Origin: Chrysogorgia sp. JL179-B06
Taxonomy: Eukaryota; Cnidaria; Anthozoa; Scleralcyonacea; Chrysogorgiidae
Length of the DNA stretch: 64,000 nucleotides
Direction: 5' to 3'
Assembly (NCBI GenBank): GCA_035772405.1
Contig: JAYKKM010000048.1
Span: 1,991,501-2,055,500 of the forward strand
Shown here: in pieces, positions 44,276 through 56,279 of the stretch
How the letters are laid out: each line of letters begins with the position of its first letter
Position numbering within the stretch: position 1 is the first letter of the stretch
The notes under the pieces: model-generated
Database searches by the model: none
Told to the model about the DNA's origin: nothing
What the model saw: the letters and a program-made list of their open reading frames with translations, nothing else
Translations under genes and position numbers: made by a program

Positions 44276-45511
44276 GCTGACAAGTTTTGATGTTATGAAT
44301 GCATGCACCAACTTCTCACAGTCCTTTTTACTCAAATATTAACTCAACATCAAGAGATGACCGGCAAAGTCAATTTTAGCTCGGACAGAGGCTTCTTGCG
44401 CTTTTTAATTTATGATGCCGCTTTTTAATTTATGACCGGACAAATTACTCAGCTAAAGCCTGAGGCTAAAAAGCTTAGCCTTAATTCCGTAATCACCATC
44501 GGTAAACTCTTCACGTAAAATGCATTGCGCTTTAGCCGTTGCGTTTACACGCAATACTAAATAGAAGAATGAAAATATTCGAAACGTACCGTCATAATTA
44601 TCTGGAGCAATTTGAAAATCATTTCTAAGCTGTGGTGTGAGATGAAAACGGCACGCTCAGCCTTTGTATCGTGTCAACACAAATGAAATGCCGATACTTT
44701 TCAGCTTTAATTTACTTAATTAGCTGTCCAGATTCATTTCATTCTACTAAGTAGATGTTCTTTGTCGACTCCCTCAATTTCGGAATTAAGCGACGCTTGT
44801 TAATTAATGAATGCGTCTGTTGTCAATAAATTCAAACAAGTTTATAAAATTGCTTATAAAATTGGAAATGTAGATTAGCATTTCCACTACAAGGTTATAA
44901 ATATTTCTAATTGAAGTAAGTTTGAATCTTCAATCTCCATGCATGCATCTTGTAATTGTTCGTCCGTCGAGTCATATACACGAGAATTACTTCGTATAAG
45001 AGATTTTTCAAATTACATGTATTACATTATACCGAAACTCAATGTACTTCAGTTGCACCATTTTTATTCGAACTGATGATATGACTAACTAGTACTTCGA
45101 CAATTTGTTATGCAGTTATGCTCCTTCATACGATTAGAAGCTATTTTAAATTCCCAGGAGCATAAAATCTTGTGCTTAACAACAATAGGTTAATTTCTAA
45201 AGGTTGCGTTTTTTTTTATACACCCTGTAGTATAAATCTTATAATATTTTTAGTGAAACCTGACCCTCACCCTCCTCAGAACAAAAATGTCGGTATAATT
45301 TAGCAAACCGCGCGCAAGAACATGACGACTAGCCTAACGGGTTTCTGTGTAGGGGTCTACACGTAGGCTACATGACGACATGAACAGCGTGGAGTTAAAT
45401 ATATAACGTCGGGGAACTTTCGCTACCTTCCGTAACGTGTTCGGTGGTGACGTATTGTCACATCGGACGTCGATAACTAAAGTGTATGCTGACTACGTTG
45501 CAGACACCAAA

Positions 45512-45897
45512 ATGACAAGCAAAATGACGAAACTACCAATGAAACTAGCAAAATATTTCATCATTATTGCCGTGGCGTTAATAGTCGTTTGTTACTACCG
45601 GTACCGGTTTTCTGGCTGTTGCGGTGACGAAGACACGAAGCAACGTTGGTCGAATTTGGAGACCCATGAGAGCACGGCTATCGACTGGAAGACTGTAGCG
45701 GGCGAAGGGAAATTGATAACGGACATAGACTGGTCGAAAATCGAGAAAAAAGAGCCACCACCTGTACATGAAAGACACGACAAATGGATCGTGGTTACAT
45801 CTATATCCCTTCCTACCAAACAAGTGCAGGATTTATCAAAGATTAAGGGCTGGAAGATTATAGTTGTTGCCGATTCCAAAACGCCAAAAAATTGGAC
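45512..45897 (+). CDS. STELLO-like first exon, tandem copy 2
   Basis: Closely matches copy 1: MTSKMTKLPMKLAKYFIIIA, an anchor two residues shorter, and the same DWSKIEKKEPPPVHERHDKW and DSKTPKNW, ending TGG AC before GTAAGT. From the ATG there is one open phase-2 exon of 386 bases. The 5' flank from about 45385 and the first intron bases match copy 1. No catalytic exon is found in the 17.5 kb to copy 3. Its presumed intron holds the large nested transposon complex. Most differences from copy 1 are conservative (A/V, R/G), which would fit either a recent duplication or retained selection. Confidence 0.75.
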
Positions 45898-46193
45898 GTA
45901 AGTATTTTAACACAGCACAAAGAACATTTGCTAGCGATGCTTGAAGTCGTGAATGCTTATCGCCTTGCCTCTGTGATAATTTGCGTCTCATGAGGTGTCA
46001 ATGCGCTGTTTGAAAATGCCATATCGTATATTATTCCAATTTAATATTCCATATTGCTGCTACTAGCCTGTGTCGCAGCCCGACTTGACATATTGCGTGC
46101 GTGGCGATCGAGCGGGGATGCATATACGCCATACACGGTCACCGAGCGACGATCGGCGAAGCGAGCGAGGGATCGATCTCTCACGAAATTAAA

Positions 46194-46452
<259 letters not shown>

Positions 46453-47744
46453 AATCTACACGTGTTTCGTACACGTGTTTCGCTGTTCCTACAATCCCGA
46501 TTGCCGGTGACAACCCGCTTGTGGGACAATAGTAGTCATGCGCACATCCAGAGAGCGTGAGTGCTTGCCCTACCACAAGGGTAGTGGGCGTTGCATTATC
46601 GCTAAAGTCAGTACACCCACACCAACTTCACAGAGTGCTCAACAACACCGAAGTGAAGGAGCGTAATAGTACAATCTACAGACACGTGTTTCGCTATTTT
46701 AAATCACGTTTTACATCATATATAATATATATATATATAATAAAAAGTCCTTTTGCGGGATCCGTTTGAAACGGACAATATCTCCGGTATTTAAATACCA
46801 CCACCTATTAAGCGGCTACCCCCTATTAAGCGGCCAAGTATCAAAGTCCCGAATTTATTGACAGTATATTACTGTAAATGAAACCCCTATTAAGCGGCCA
46901 CCTCTACTAAGCGGCCGCGGCCACCTTTTGGCCGTCCCGATGATCGTTTATACCCCTATTAAGAGGCCACCAAAAATTTAATACACACAGTTTTAATACA
47001 AAACAAAGGTTTTGAATGCGAATGCTGAGGTATGTTTGCAACAAGGTGGATGGTGTAAAGAATGCTGCGGAAATTGTTAAGTCCATCAATGTTCTAATGG
47101 CTATTGAATGGGGGAGACAAGCCTGGAACGAAGTCGCTTCCCACACCATCAAGAAGTGCTTCCAGGGAACAGGGTTGTACCCTCAAGACGAGATCATCGA
47201 AGATGACCCGTTTGAGGGAGAAGAGCTGTTAGGTCTACAATCCCTTATGAATCGTATTGACGCGCCTTGTTCCGCTGAAGATTACATCGTCGATGAAGAC
47301 GCGATTGCAGTCTGTTCCGGGCATACACTGTTAATTTCAGAGTGTTATAATAGCACCTTCATAGGTGTTAATTCGACACCTTGTGGTGGTGCTAAATGAC
47401 AAGTGTTATTCTAGCACCGATTTGGGTGCCAATTTAACACCATAACATCATGAGTTGGTATAAAAGTGCTAATTTAGCACCTTAGATATCTAACACTTTT
47501 TTAAGGTGCTAAAATAACACCTTACCTGTAAGTGAAAGTGCTAAAATAGCCCCATTTCAAGAGTTAAATTTTGGGTGTCAAATTAGCACCACATAAACAC
47601 GTTTTTCGCATTCAAAATGGCGGACGATGAAGGAGCGGCGAAGTTTTATAGACAAGTAAATTGGGAAAAATATCGCAATTCTTAGTAACTTATTGCTATT
47701 TATATGATCGCAAAGCAAGTTTGGTTAAATTGAACAACTAAAAG

Positions 47745-48782
47745 ATGAGTGGCAGTGGAGTGAAGGCAGAATTTGGAAGGATTTTAAATAATAACAAGTT
47801 GGTTCGTGATATGGCAAGTACCTTTCAATTGCTGGTGAAGAAAATGATCAAGTATGCTTCCGGGTGCACCAAAAGAAGCATAAAATCCCTGGTAAGCATG
47901 ATGGAGAGGTTGTTGGACGAGGAGCCAGATAGAGAACCAGGTACATAATTTAAATAATTCTTACTTTTTCATGAGCATATAAAACCCAAAGTATCCTGTT
48001 CCCAAAATTTACCTTTGGTGCCTTATCCTCCCTAGGTCCACCATTCATTAGAGCCCCCATGCACTAGCAAATTGCTTGTGAATTAACACATTTTAAATTC
48101 ATATTCTTTTTCTCTTAACAGAGATAAAGAGTACAGTGGCTGCTTTGATCTTACAAGATGTATTAAAGGAGGCAGCAGAACTATTGTTTCTAAAAATTTG
48201 TTATGTAAGTGTTTGCAATTAACAATAAATATAATGTTAAAACGTATTGCTTTTAGCCCATTATCTGGCAAGGTGCCCGGACATGCCCTACTTTAGTGTT
48301 TTACTGTGTCAAACACCAGGGTGTTTTTCTTGTTAGTGGTAGGGTGCTGCCAGTTAATGGGTTAAGCTATTTATAAACTGTCTGTGAGCCCTTGTCTGAG
48401 CCTTGACTTTGGTCTCCACTTTAAAAGTGTATTTAACTACCCCTTTTGTGTTCTAGGCCTGGAACAAGGGTAATATCATGTTTGTAAACCATGTACTGTG
48501 CCATATAAATAATGTTTTGATTTTTATATTTAGGACGATGAATCGAATGATGAAGAAGTTTCCAAGACAACCTACCCAAGGTTTGTTGGATCTGGAGATC
48601 TTCCCCACATGGATCCCCTGTTCATTGCTGTAGAAGGACAAATATTCCTGGAGTTATCTTCAGTTACCAGTAATCAAATACCTATGGCAGTGGTACTCCT
48701 CGTTGGTACATGTTATGTATTAAACATGGAATACACACCAGGTGTATCGAATGTTTATGCCTTCTTGGAGGCTATATTATGT
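47745..48782 (+). CDS. Three-exon gene inside the CACTG element
   Basis: Exons 47745-47940, 48122-48204 and 48534 to about 48782, phase-matched (G/AG = Glu; then phase 0). Exon 1: MSGSGVKAEFGRILNNNKLV and a Lys-rich helix. Exon 2: IKSTVAALILQDVLKEAAEL. Exon 3 holds a C-terminal domain: RFVGSGDLPHMDPLFIAVEG, SNQIPMAVVLLVGTCYVLNM and EYTPGVSNVYAFLEAI. After EAI a one-base insertion reaches TGA; the shifted frame continues MLSRPQEAKKRISVQKLIEE to a later stop, and the partial duplicate at 54718 lacks that insertion. The C-terminal domain resembles small transposon-linked proteins that I recall as multicopy in fish and cnidarian genomes, but I cannot name the family with confidence. An earlier 5' exon near 47617 (MADDEGAAKFYRQ) is possible. 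Confidence 0.6.
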
Positions 48783-49035
48783 TGAGTCGGCCACAAGAAG
48801 CGAAGAAAAGGATTTCTGTGCAAAAACTTATTGAAGAATTGAACATTACTATTAGCTCATAAACGTACACTCGCTCATAAACGTACACTCGCTCATTGGA
48901 TAGATAGTATAAAGTAGATAATATACATATTTTTATGCATATATTATAGTTTTTATACATATATTATAGATAATATACATATTTTTATAAATATTATTGC
49001 AGTTTGTGTGCCAAGGAAATACATTTTAGGATATT
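48741..49035 (+). repeat. Direct repeat flanking the inner element (left copy)
   Basis: GTGTATCGAATGTTTATGCC through TTTTAGGATATTATGGTGGT matches 54718-54914, with about 95 bases missing from the right copy. It includes the 3' coding end of the three-exon gene. The inner CCTTAC element lies between the copies. Confidence 0.85.
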
Positions 49036-50514
49036 ATGGTGGTGATCTCCTTACGAAAAAATCCTATAGGATCCTATAGGAATTCCTATAGGAATTCCTA
49101 TAGAATCCTATAGGAACAAACTTTCCTATAGGAATTTGAATCGGAATTCCTATAGGAAAATTCCCATCCTATAGGAATTCCTATAGGATCCTATAGGAAC
49201 AAAAATTATATTTTTAGCAAAATTTTAGCAGATGTTTCATATAAATATCCCAAATTTAAAACATAATGCTATAATGCTTTATTTTGAAAATAACAGCCGA
49301 TTTTAATTTCAAATTTTACTACCGATAGTCTGTGATGTCATTTCGGGATTTATATGAAGTTTCACCTAAAATTTTGGTCATTGGTTTATAAGAATATATC
49401 AGTTCACTAGCTGTCTTGGACCCTCAGTCGGGCCTTCGGTCGATTTTCTATCTCACTTAATTGTGCATCTTACACAGCAAAAAGTCATTTTCTTATTAAG
49501 AAAATGTTTCTTATTTCAAGAATTATTAGTCTTGAAAACAAGAAAATAATTTTCTTAATTAAAGAAAAAATTCTTAAAATAAGAATTAAATGAGATTTTC
49601 CAATTTCTTAAAATAGGAAAATGATTTTCTTGATAAGAAAAACAATTCTTAAAGTAAGAAATATTTTCCTTTTTCTTAAACTATTAAAGAAAATATTTTC
49701 TTGAAATAAGAAAATTATTTTATTTACAAGAAAAACAATATGTTAAAAAAGATAAGATTTCCATAAAAACAATTATTTTGAGATAATAAAAATTCACGAA
49801 ATAAGAAAACCTGATCATGTAATTATTATATATTTTGTCATTTATTAAGTAAAAGCCTACCCAGAAAAATAGAATATATATTCATACACAAAAACAAATC
49901 GATTTTACTTAAAACGAGAACATATTTTCTTATCAATAATTAACCAAGATTAAATATGAATTTCTTATCAAGATGACAAGAATAATATTACCGACAATGA
50001 AATTTACTTGTAACAATAGCATATTTCTTAGTCAATTTCAACATACTCATTACCGCCGGTATATAACTGAAAGTGAATAAACATTGCGCAAACGCGACGG
50101 AGTCGGACTGGTGTCATTCGAGTTAGCCTAGCGGCTCGCCCCAATCCCCTCCACCTCACCGGAGAGCTTTATAACTGGCTCGCTCAACTTGACATTAAGC
50201 TGATATTATATATAATTTCTACTAGCCTCCTCCACAGGTAGACTTCTGTGGCATCTTTAGCAATGTTTTGGCTGGGATTCCAGGGAAGTATAGGGATTGT
50301 GAAGGGATTGGTGAAGGGTATATGGACATTTCCCAGAGGTCCTAGCGAGTTAATGTTGCTGCGCCATATTTGAAATTTTGAATCTCTCGTGGTTTGTGTC
50401 TTGGATTCTTTATTGCTTTTTGTGTTACCAATTCTAAAGAAGTGGCTGATCATCAATTATTCGTCGATCTTACAAAATACTGGCTGCGAGGGTAAATACG
50501 GCAGTGATGCGTTT

Positions 50515-50546
50515 TCAGGCTTTCAGCAAAGTTCGAAGACGAAGGT
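50515..50546 (+). other. Possible 5' exon of the inner-element gene
   Basis: An ATG-started reading near 50505-50546 (MRFQAFSKVRRR) ends at a strong donor (CGAAG/GTAAGT). The upstream GC-richer stretch (50090-50170) could be promoter DNA. Its link to the 3' exon at 53372-53602 is inferred. Confidence 0.3.
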
Positions 50547-51129
50547 AAGTCTCACTCTGATCTACTATAAATATATTATATAGCTCCTAAATGCATCTGA
50601 ACGTTTGAAGCAAATCAAATAGTTGTCTTGAACTTATCTTATCAAAACCTTTGTCTTAGAGTATTCCATTGTGTGAGAAGAGTTATTTTTCAATTGAAAT
50701 GTGGATAATCAAGTGTCTATTAATCAAAATAATTTGAATGATCGAGAAAGCCCATCCTTTATCTGGTCTCAGGAAACAAAACGGTATGTTATACAAATAT
50801 TTATCGGGAATAACCGTTTATATAACCTTTTATTTGTTTATGATAATGATTAAGAGTATGAACAACAATCAACAAAAGGGAATTTCTAAGGTCATTTAAA
50901 TCCTTGCTGAAAAGCACAAATTCAGAGAGTAATGGCATTGCTTTTAGAAGTGTTGTTATCATAATTTTTATGTATAAATTCAACTTCCAAACATTTGGCA
51001 TTACTCAAAATATTTCTTCATGTGATATTGCATACCGGTTGTCAAGTAGTTATACATTTTTGATTTTTCATGGAATTAAAATGCATGTGGCAAACAAAGT
51101 GCCAAGTGAACCAGCTTAGACGATACATG

Positions 51130-51370
51130 GATGATTGTCAAGCTCAAATCCTTAGAAAATATCCCAGACAGGGATTGAACCTGTAACCGTCTGATTGCCT
51201 GTGACACGCTCTAATATCAAAACTCTTATGGAGATCGAAGGTCACAATGATATACTGGTTTGATTGCTATATTCACTGCATATGCAAAATTCATTATATA
51301 CCAGTAATACTTAGGAAACTGTCTGGGATTCATTTTCTGAGGATTTGAACTTGATGATCATCATGTATCG
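51130..51370 (-). mobile_element. tRNA-derived SINE fragments
   Basis: The minus strand at 51200-51150 reads GGCAATCAGACGGTTACAGG then TTCAATCCCTGTCTGGG, a B-box region. It is followed by AAGGATTTGAGCTTGACAAT; the same body recurs at 51335-51365 and 8275-8530. No complete tRNA fold. Confidence 0.6.
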
Positions 51371-51424
51371 TAATACTAATAATAATCACTATTGTATATA
51401 TTTGCATAAAAAAGATAGTTTAAT

Positions 51425-51540
51425 GAGACTTGTGTTCTATGGGATATAGAATCCCAAGAATTACAGTAGTTAGAAGGCCCCGAGTGTACTTCTATCTAAT
51501 TCGAGGGACTCTGTATCCCATAGAGCATGAGGGATCATTA
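51425..51540. repeat. Inverted repeat TCTATGGGATATAGAATCCC
   Basis: TCTATGGGATATAGAATCCC near 51435 is mirrored by GGGACTCTGTATCCCATAGA near 51505-51525; a related ACTCTATATAC motif follows at 51715-51745. Small MITE-like sequence inside the inner element. Confidence 0.5.
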
Positions 51541-52543
51541 TCTAACCATCTTAGAGAATGGTTGAAACCGCAAAGTAATTTTAACTGTTACTATTTATTT
51601 TTTGCCTCGCACATTTACCAGAACCATTGACTTATTGAATTCATTAGTGAACTCTACAGTATATAGAATCCACTGTGCTATGACAAAAGAAAACAAAATA
51701 TCTTTTAGTGGACTCTACTCTATATACTATATAGAGTTCACTATTAACCTGTCTAATCATGAATTAAAGCACTATGGGTATAGAGCAGTGGAATACTCAA
51801 CATGGATTGGTTGAGTGGTTGCAACCATTATCTAATGCTGTATTTTAATTAGGTTGTTTCTAGATGAAGTTGCCATTCCTGCTTAAATAAAACTAAGATA
51901 AGAGCAGCTGGAAAAATTTATTTAGCTTATTTTGGTAAGTTTGAGTTTATTTTATCAACTAATAAATTTTTTATTATGCTTGTGAAAGAGCATATACATA
52001 AAGTACTGTATATACCTTCAAAAATCTGTATGATTTTTAAATAATTTGAAAATTTTTTCTCCTTACCGACAAAAACTGGGTGTTCAGTGGATGCACAGTA
52101 CACCGACTTCACCAACTCCTTGACTGGGGGTACCTGTTTATGTTTTAAGTTTGTCAAAGACTGTGTACACTCTGACAAATTTAAAACATTAACATGTAGC
52201 AGTACGGTACTCCATCCTAGACTCAATGGTTAGATCATCTCACCTTGGTTTTCAGCCTACCATTATTTATGTTAAATTACCATCTAAAACTGTACTTTAT
52301 TCACATTATTAAATAAGGAAGAATGGTGTTCTGGCTTGGTCAATATTTTCTTTAAATGCAAATGAGATGCCTTGAGAGAGAATCCTAAGTATACTAGGTA
52401 TATTACTCCAGTGATGGATTTACAGGGGGGTATATGCACCCCCTGGCCTTGGCCAATGGGGGTGCAGTGAGGGTGCCAATTGCTTTGTCAAATTCAGTTT
52501 TTAGGTATCATAGCTATCATATGATTCATACAGTAGATATATT

Positions 52544-52711
52544 GGGGCTTTCCAATTTCACGGTCAGACCGGTCTGTCCGGCAATATTTTGCTAAATGGA
52601 ACATGATACGTTTGAGGAGTGCGGCTGGTCTGCCCGGAAAATGTGGGCCTAATCAAGAGGAGGTCCATTCTGACCAGACTAACCAGTCTGACCGTGTAAA
52701 TGGAAAGCCCC
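52544..52711. mobile_element. 168-bp MITE (GGGGCTTTCC termini)
   Basis: Termini GGGGCTTTCCAATTTCACGG and the inverse, with TCAGACCGGTCTG / CAGACTAACCAGTCTGAC inside. The target duplication is not clear because the flanks are themselves ATGATTCATA repeats. Non-coding. Confidence 0.75.
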
Positions 52712-53371
52712 CTATGATTCATATATTAGCTATCATATGATTCATAGGTATTAATAGGTATAAAAAAATGTTCTGGTGGGCTTTGCTCCACCATACCCCT
52801 GCTGTAGCTGCCTCAGGGGCACTCCACCCTGCCTCGGTCATGCCCCACGCCTCAGGATCTCACTTCACTAGCACCCCCTACCAGATCAAGCTGGATCCAT
52901 CACTGTATTACTCATTTAGTTTTTCTTTTTGTGCAGATTATGTTGCAAGGTATCTCATTTGCATCTTTCAAAAACTAGGATATTTCTACAATAAGATGAG
53001 ATATTGACAACAAGCGAGCATGCTATTCGTCATCATTTTGAGAGTACTTCTAAGCAAAATGCAAAATTGGGATGTATGATTTTCATCTTACTGTCCCTTC
53101 AACAAAATTGTGTTTAAAAAATGGACAAATTTTAATTAGTACGGTACTGGATAAGTATGTTTTGTGATGTTTTGTTGTCTGAATAGATTTATATAATATA
53201 ACAAAACATTTAATGTCTGCACGTTTGGAAAAGTAGTTAGTTTTGTTTTCCATCCAGGTTCTAACACAACTCATTCCTAGACATTGTATGATATTAAAAT
53301 ATAATTAGAAAATCTTTTGTTTCTATTTACAGTACTAAACTAATATTTGTTTCTTTTAAGGATTATGAAGA

Positions 53372-53602
53372 TCCAGATTAGATACATGGAGTACAAAACA
53401 AGTGGGGAATGTACCAGTGCTGGTATTTGATAAATATTTTGTATATGTAATTGTGGAAAAAAGGATCTTATTCAAAACTGATGTTAGAGATATGAACGAA
53501 GCTACTGTGGGGTTTTTGGCATCTTTCTACCTGTTAGATTTTGACTATCCAAAGCAAAACAAGATAGGGATGAATGCCACAAGACATTGCTCCCCCTTTT
53601 AA
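53372..53602 (+). CDS. 3' exon of the inner-element gene, shared domain
   Basis: After an AG at 53370-53371 the frame reads SRLDTWSTKQVGNVPVLVFD, KYFVYVIVEKRILFKTDVRD, MNEATVGFLASFYLLDFDYP and KQNKIGMNATRH, then stops. The block YVIVEKRI...FLASFYLLDFDYP has the same layout as FIAVEGQI...LLVGTCYVLNMEY in the three-exon gene of the outer element. Upstream exons are mostly unidentified; 50515-50546 is a candidate first exon. Confidence 0.5.
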   Translation, partial: SRLDTWSTKQVGNVPVLVFDKYFVYVIVEKRILFKTDVRDMNEATVGFLASFYLLDFDYPKQNKIGMNATRHCSPF

Positions 53603-53765
53603 TGGGATGCTCAAGCATATAAACATTATAAAAGTGACATTTAGTCTATGTGACAAACAACATAGATTTTATTATGTAGACCTGTAGTTTTCAAACTTTT
53701 ATTAGACTAAAAGTAAGCATGTATTTCAAGCAAACTCAATAGTACAATAAAAGTGTGCAATAAGA

Positions 53766-54026
53766 ATGGTAATAGGTGTGTTATGGTACTTCAGGAAAAT
53801 ACTTGTTTTAATGGCAAGAGAACATTGAATTTGCTTACACAAATAAAAATATAAAAGGTCCTTCATCACAGAAAACATCTCTCTGACAAAGGGCATTTGC
53901 TTGAAACGTACCAGCTTGTATACCATATAAGCAAACTCAGTGTTCACTTGTCATTAAAAATTAACATCATGAAATAAAAACCAGTATTTTCCTGAAGTAC
54001 CACAATATACCTATGACCATTATTAT
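53766..54026. mobile_element. Inverted-repeat element with hammerhead-like core
   Basis: GGTAATAGGTGTGTTATGGT and ACTTCAGGAAAATACT (left) are mirrored by AGTATTTTCCTGAAGTACCA and ACCTATGACC (right, 53983-54020). The centre reads CTGACAAAGGGCATTTGCTT then GAAACG, a degraded relative of the CTGANGA...GAAAC cores at 32580 and 42349. Confidence 0.55.
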
Positions 54027-54060
54027 GAATGTATTTAATTGTCAAATACTAGAGCATATA

Positions 54061-54140
54061 TCACTGAATGAAGATGATGCTCTCATATTAGTGACCATAT
54101 AATATGGTCACTAATATGAGAGCATCATCTTCATCAGTGA
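54061..54140. repeat. 80-base near-perfect hairpin
   Basis: Two 40-base arms meet at 54100 with one extra base (TCACTGA/ATGAAG on the left versus CTTCATCAGTGA on the right). Non-coding, within the inner element. Confidence 0.9.
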
Positions 54141-54299
54141 AATAATAATGGTATGCTGAATTAACATCAGGCTAAAACCACAATAGTCATTTGCATTTAT
54201 ATTTACACTTGTGAATTTGTTATACTGTTGTAGAAATGTCTTGATGTATAATTTCAAAATATCATAAACCCAAGTACCAGCATTCCACCTGCTTCCAAC

Positions 54300-54405
54300 T
54301 TGACTTGTAGCTCAAGCAGTAAGCGTCAGACTAGTATACCATATATTATACTATATAAGGTCATGGCAGTTCAAACTCCAACCCGGCCAATTATGTATGG
54401 GTTTC
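54300..54405 (+). mobile_element. tRNA-like SINE head
   Basis: TTGTAGCTCAAGCAGTAAGC (A-box-like) and, about 60 bases on, GGCAGTTCAAACTCCAACCC (B-box-like). The A-B spacing and weak stems do not give a cloverleaf, so this is read as a tRNA-derived SINE relic. Confidence 0.5.
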
Positions 54406-56279
54406 CCTAAGGTTGTTTATCAAAATGGGATTTTTTACTGGAGTTATCAATTAACTTTATTGAAATTGTAAGTTTTTATTCCTGTAGAAATTAATTGAAT
54501 AAATCATTTGGTTAACTAACATTTTTGTCTCAATTGTTGCTTTTCAATTTGTGTAATTGGCAGGATATCTACCGTATATACCTGTAGTATCTCCAATATG
54601 GATTTTGTATAGGATCCTATAGGATCCTATAGGGTCACGGGCCAATTTCCAATGGGATCCTATAGGAATTTATAGTTAAGTTCCTATAGGAATTCCTAAA
54701 GGTTTTTTTTGTAAGGCGTGTATCGAATGTTTATGCCTTCTTGGAGGCTATTATGTTGAGTCGGCCGTCAAGAAGCGAAGAAAAGGATTTCTGTGCAAAA
54801 ACTTATTAAAGAATTGAACATTACTATTAGCTCATAAACATACACTCGCTCATTGGATAGATAGTATAAAGTAGATAATATACATATTTTTATGCATATA
54901 TTTTAGGATATTATGGTGGTGAAATAGCACCATAATCAAGTGCTATATTAACACTAAGGCGTAAGTGCTAAAATAACACTTAAATCCGGGTTATTATGAC
55001 ACCAAAAATGGTGCTATTTTAGCACTTCGCAAGGTGCTAAATTGACACCTTAAATAGAGGTGTTAAAATAGCACCCCAAAAGGTGCTATTCTGTACCTTT
55101 TTATTTAACACCACTTTTGGTGCTAAATTAACACCCTAAAATTAACAGTGTATAGACCCCTCTGAACCAAACTGGAGGGAGGCAGCACGAGCAGAACTGC
55201 TGGGCGACGATGTCGAAGTTCTGTCCGCTCCAGATGATGTATCGACAGAGCCAGGGGATGATGATTTTGACAAAGAGGTCGAACAACCAGCCATCAAGTC
55301 TCTGACAGAGGCAATGGAACTAGGGGAGAAGTTGCTAAACTTTGCGCAATTTCATGGGCACCAGGAACTCGCATTGTCCTGTGCAAAACCAAACGATATA
55401 ATTTATGCGTTGAAACTCCGTGATCCACAGCGACAGAGTCATATACAGGACTATTTTATGTAACGCTCTTTACGTCTGACAGTTACAGACACTGCCGTTC
55501 TTATATGCCGTTTACCTTTTTATGTAAACATGTAGTTTATATGGTTCATGTTAAGTTGAGACCTTATCACAATATCTTCTTGAGAGGAATTCTATGACTT
55601 TTAAATGATACAGTATCTTCGCGACAATTATCAGTGTTATAGTAGTTTTAATATTGGTACATTTTACCTTGAAACAGCATCTTTTTATCCTTATGTATTT
55701 TAATATTTTACGTTTTTAGATGTTAGTGTAGTCTACTTAATGCCTATTTTAGCTATGATAACAGTTATTTTTTATACTGATAGGTATTGTGTATTTGTGT
55801 GTGTATTTCCACAACGTCTTTTGCTAATTCTGACAAATTCCTAGACCAACCCCTATTAAGCGGCCAACCCCTATATGTAAAATCTCCTTGTAAGGAAGTA
55901 ATATTTGGTCCTTGACGAACTACATAACTCATAAGCAGGTTTTTACGAAAGGTATGCACGTTTGCGCAAGATAATAGGCACGTATATGTTATGTATTTAG
56001 ACTGGGTAATTCAAAATCTGTTTGCAGAATTGAAAACGGTTAAATATTGATCGAAATATAACGTTTAAAATAATATACGACGAAGCGGCGGCCCGCCTGA
56101 TAGTTGCCGATTAATTTCTAAGTATATAAACAGGTTTTTACGAAGGGTATACACGTTCTCGTAATAGAATAGACACGTATATGTTATGTATTTAGACTTG
56201 GTAATTCCAAATCTGTTTTCAGAATTGAAAATGGTTAAATATTGGCCGAGATATATTGTTTAAAATATATACGATGATT

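Larger units (their letters stand above)
49049..54716 (+). mobile_element. 5.7-kb CCTTAC-terminus element with CCTATAGGA repeats
   Basis: Termini CCTTACGAAAAAATCCTATA (49049) and the inverse of CCTTACAAAAAAAACCTTTA (54716). Both ends carry CCTATAGGAATTCCTATAGG units (49063-49200 and 54605-54700). It contains exons of a second gene (50515-53602), several smaller inverted-repeat elements, SINE pieces and a TTTCTTATTTCAAGAA-rich block (49480-49760). It is flanked by a 200-300-base direct duplication of the outer element and not by a short target duplication. Confidence 0.65.
47326..55150 (+). mobile_element. 7.8-kb CACTG-terminus element with GTGCTAAAATAGCACC repeats
   Basis: Inverted termini CACTGTTAATTT (47326) and AAATTAACAGTG (55150), flanked by TA (47324-47325 and 55151-55152; AT one base out is equivalent). 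Each 250-300-base end is packed with GTGCTAAAATAGCACC-like inverted units (47345-47600 and 54915-55135). It interrupts the pogo transposase reading frame. It carries a three-exon gene (47745-48782) and is itself interrupted by the CCTTAC element at 49049-54716. CACTG ends with palindromic subterminal repeats recall CACTA/EnSpm elements, but no transposase of that family is visible. Confidence 0.75.
46783..55905 (+). mobile_element. Pogo/Tigger-like element split by a nested insertion
   Basis: Both ends carry the repeated motif CCCCTATTAAGCGGCC, at 46800-46960 and 55850-55872. The coding remnant 47016-47323 reads MLRYVCNKVDGVKNAAEIVK, SINVLMAIEWGRQAWNEVAS and HTIKKCFQGTGLYPQDE, the C-terminal part of a pogo/Tigger transposase. 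It resumes at about 55153-55463: DPSEPNWREAARAELLGDD through NDIIYALKLRDPQRQSHIQD to a TAA stop. The catalytic DDE part is missing upstream. Removing the insertion and one TA leaves the two halves one base out of frame. Exact element ends are approximate. Confidence 0.75.

Noticed and set aside
52768..53007. 79-codon plus-strand frame
   Set aside because: It overlaps a dispersed repeat (GGTGGGCTTTGCTCCACC) and has no splice or family support.
54300..54405. Possible tRNA gene with A- and B-box-like motifs
   Set aside because: The stems do not close into a cloverleaf and the anticodon region is AT-rich filler; treated as a SINE relic.
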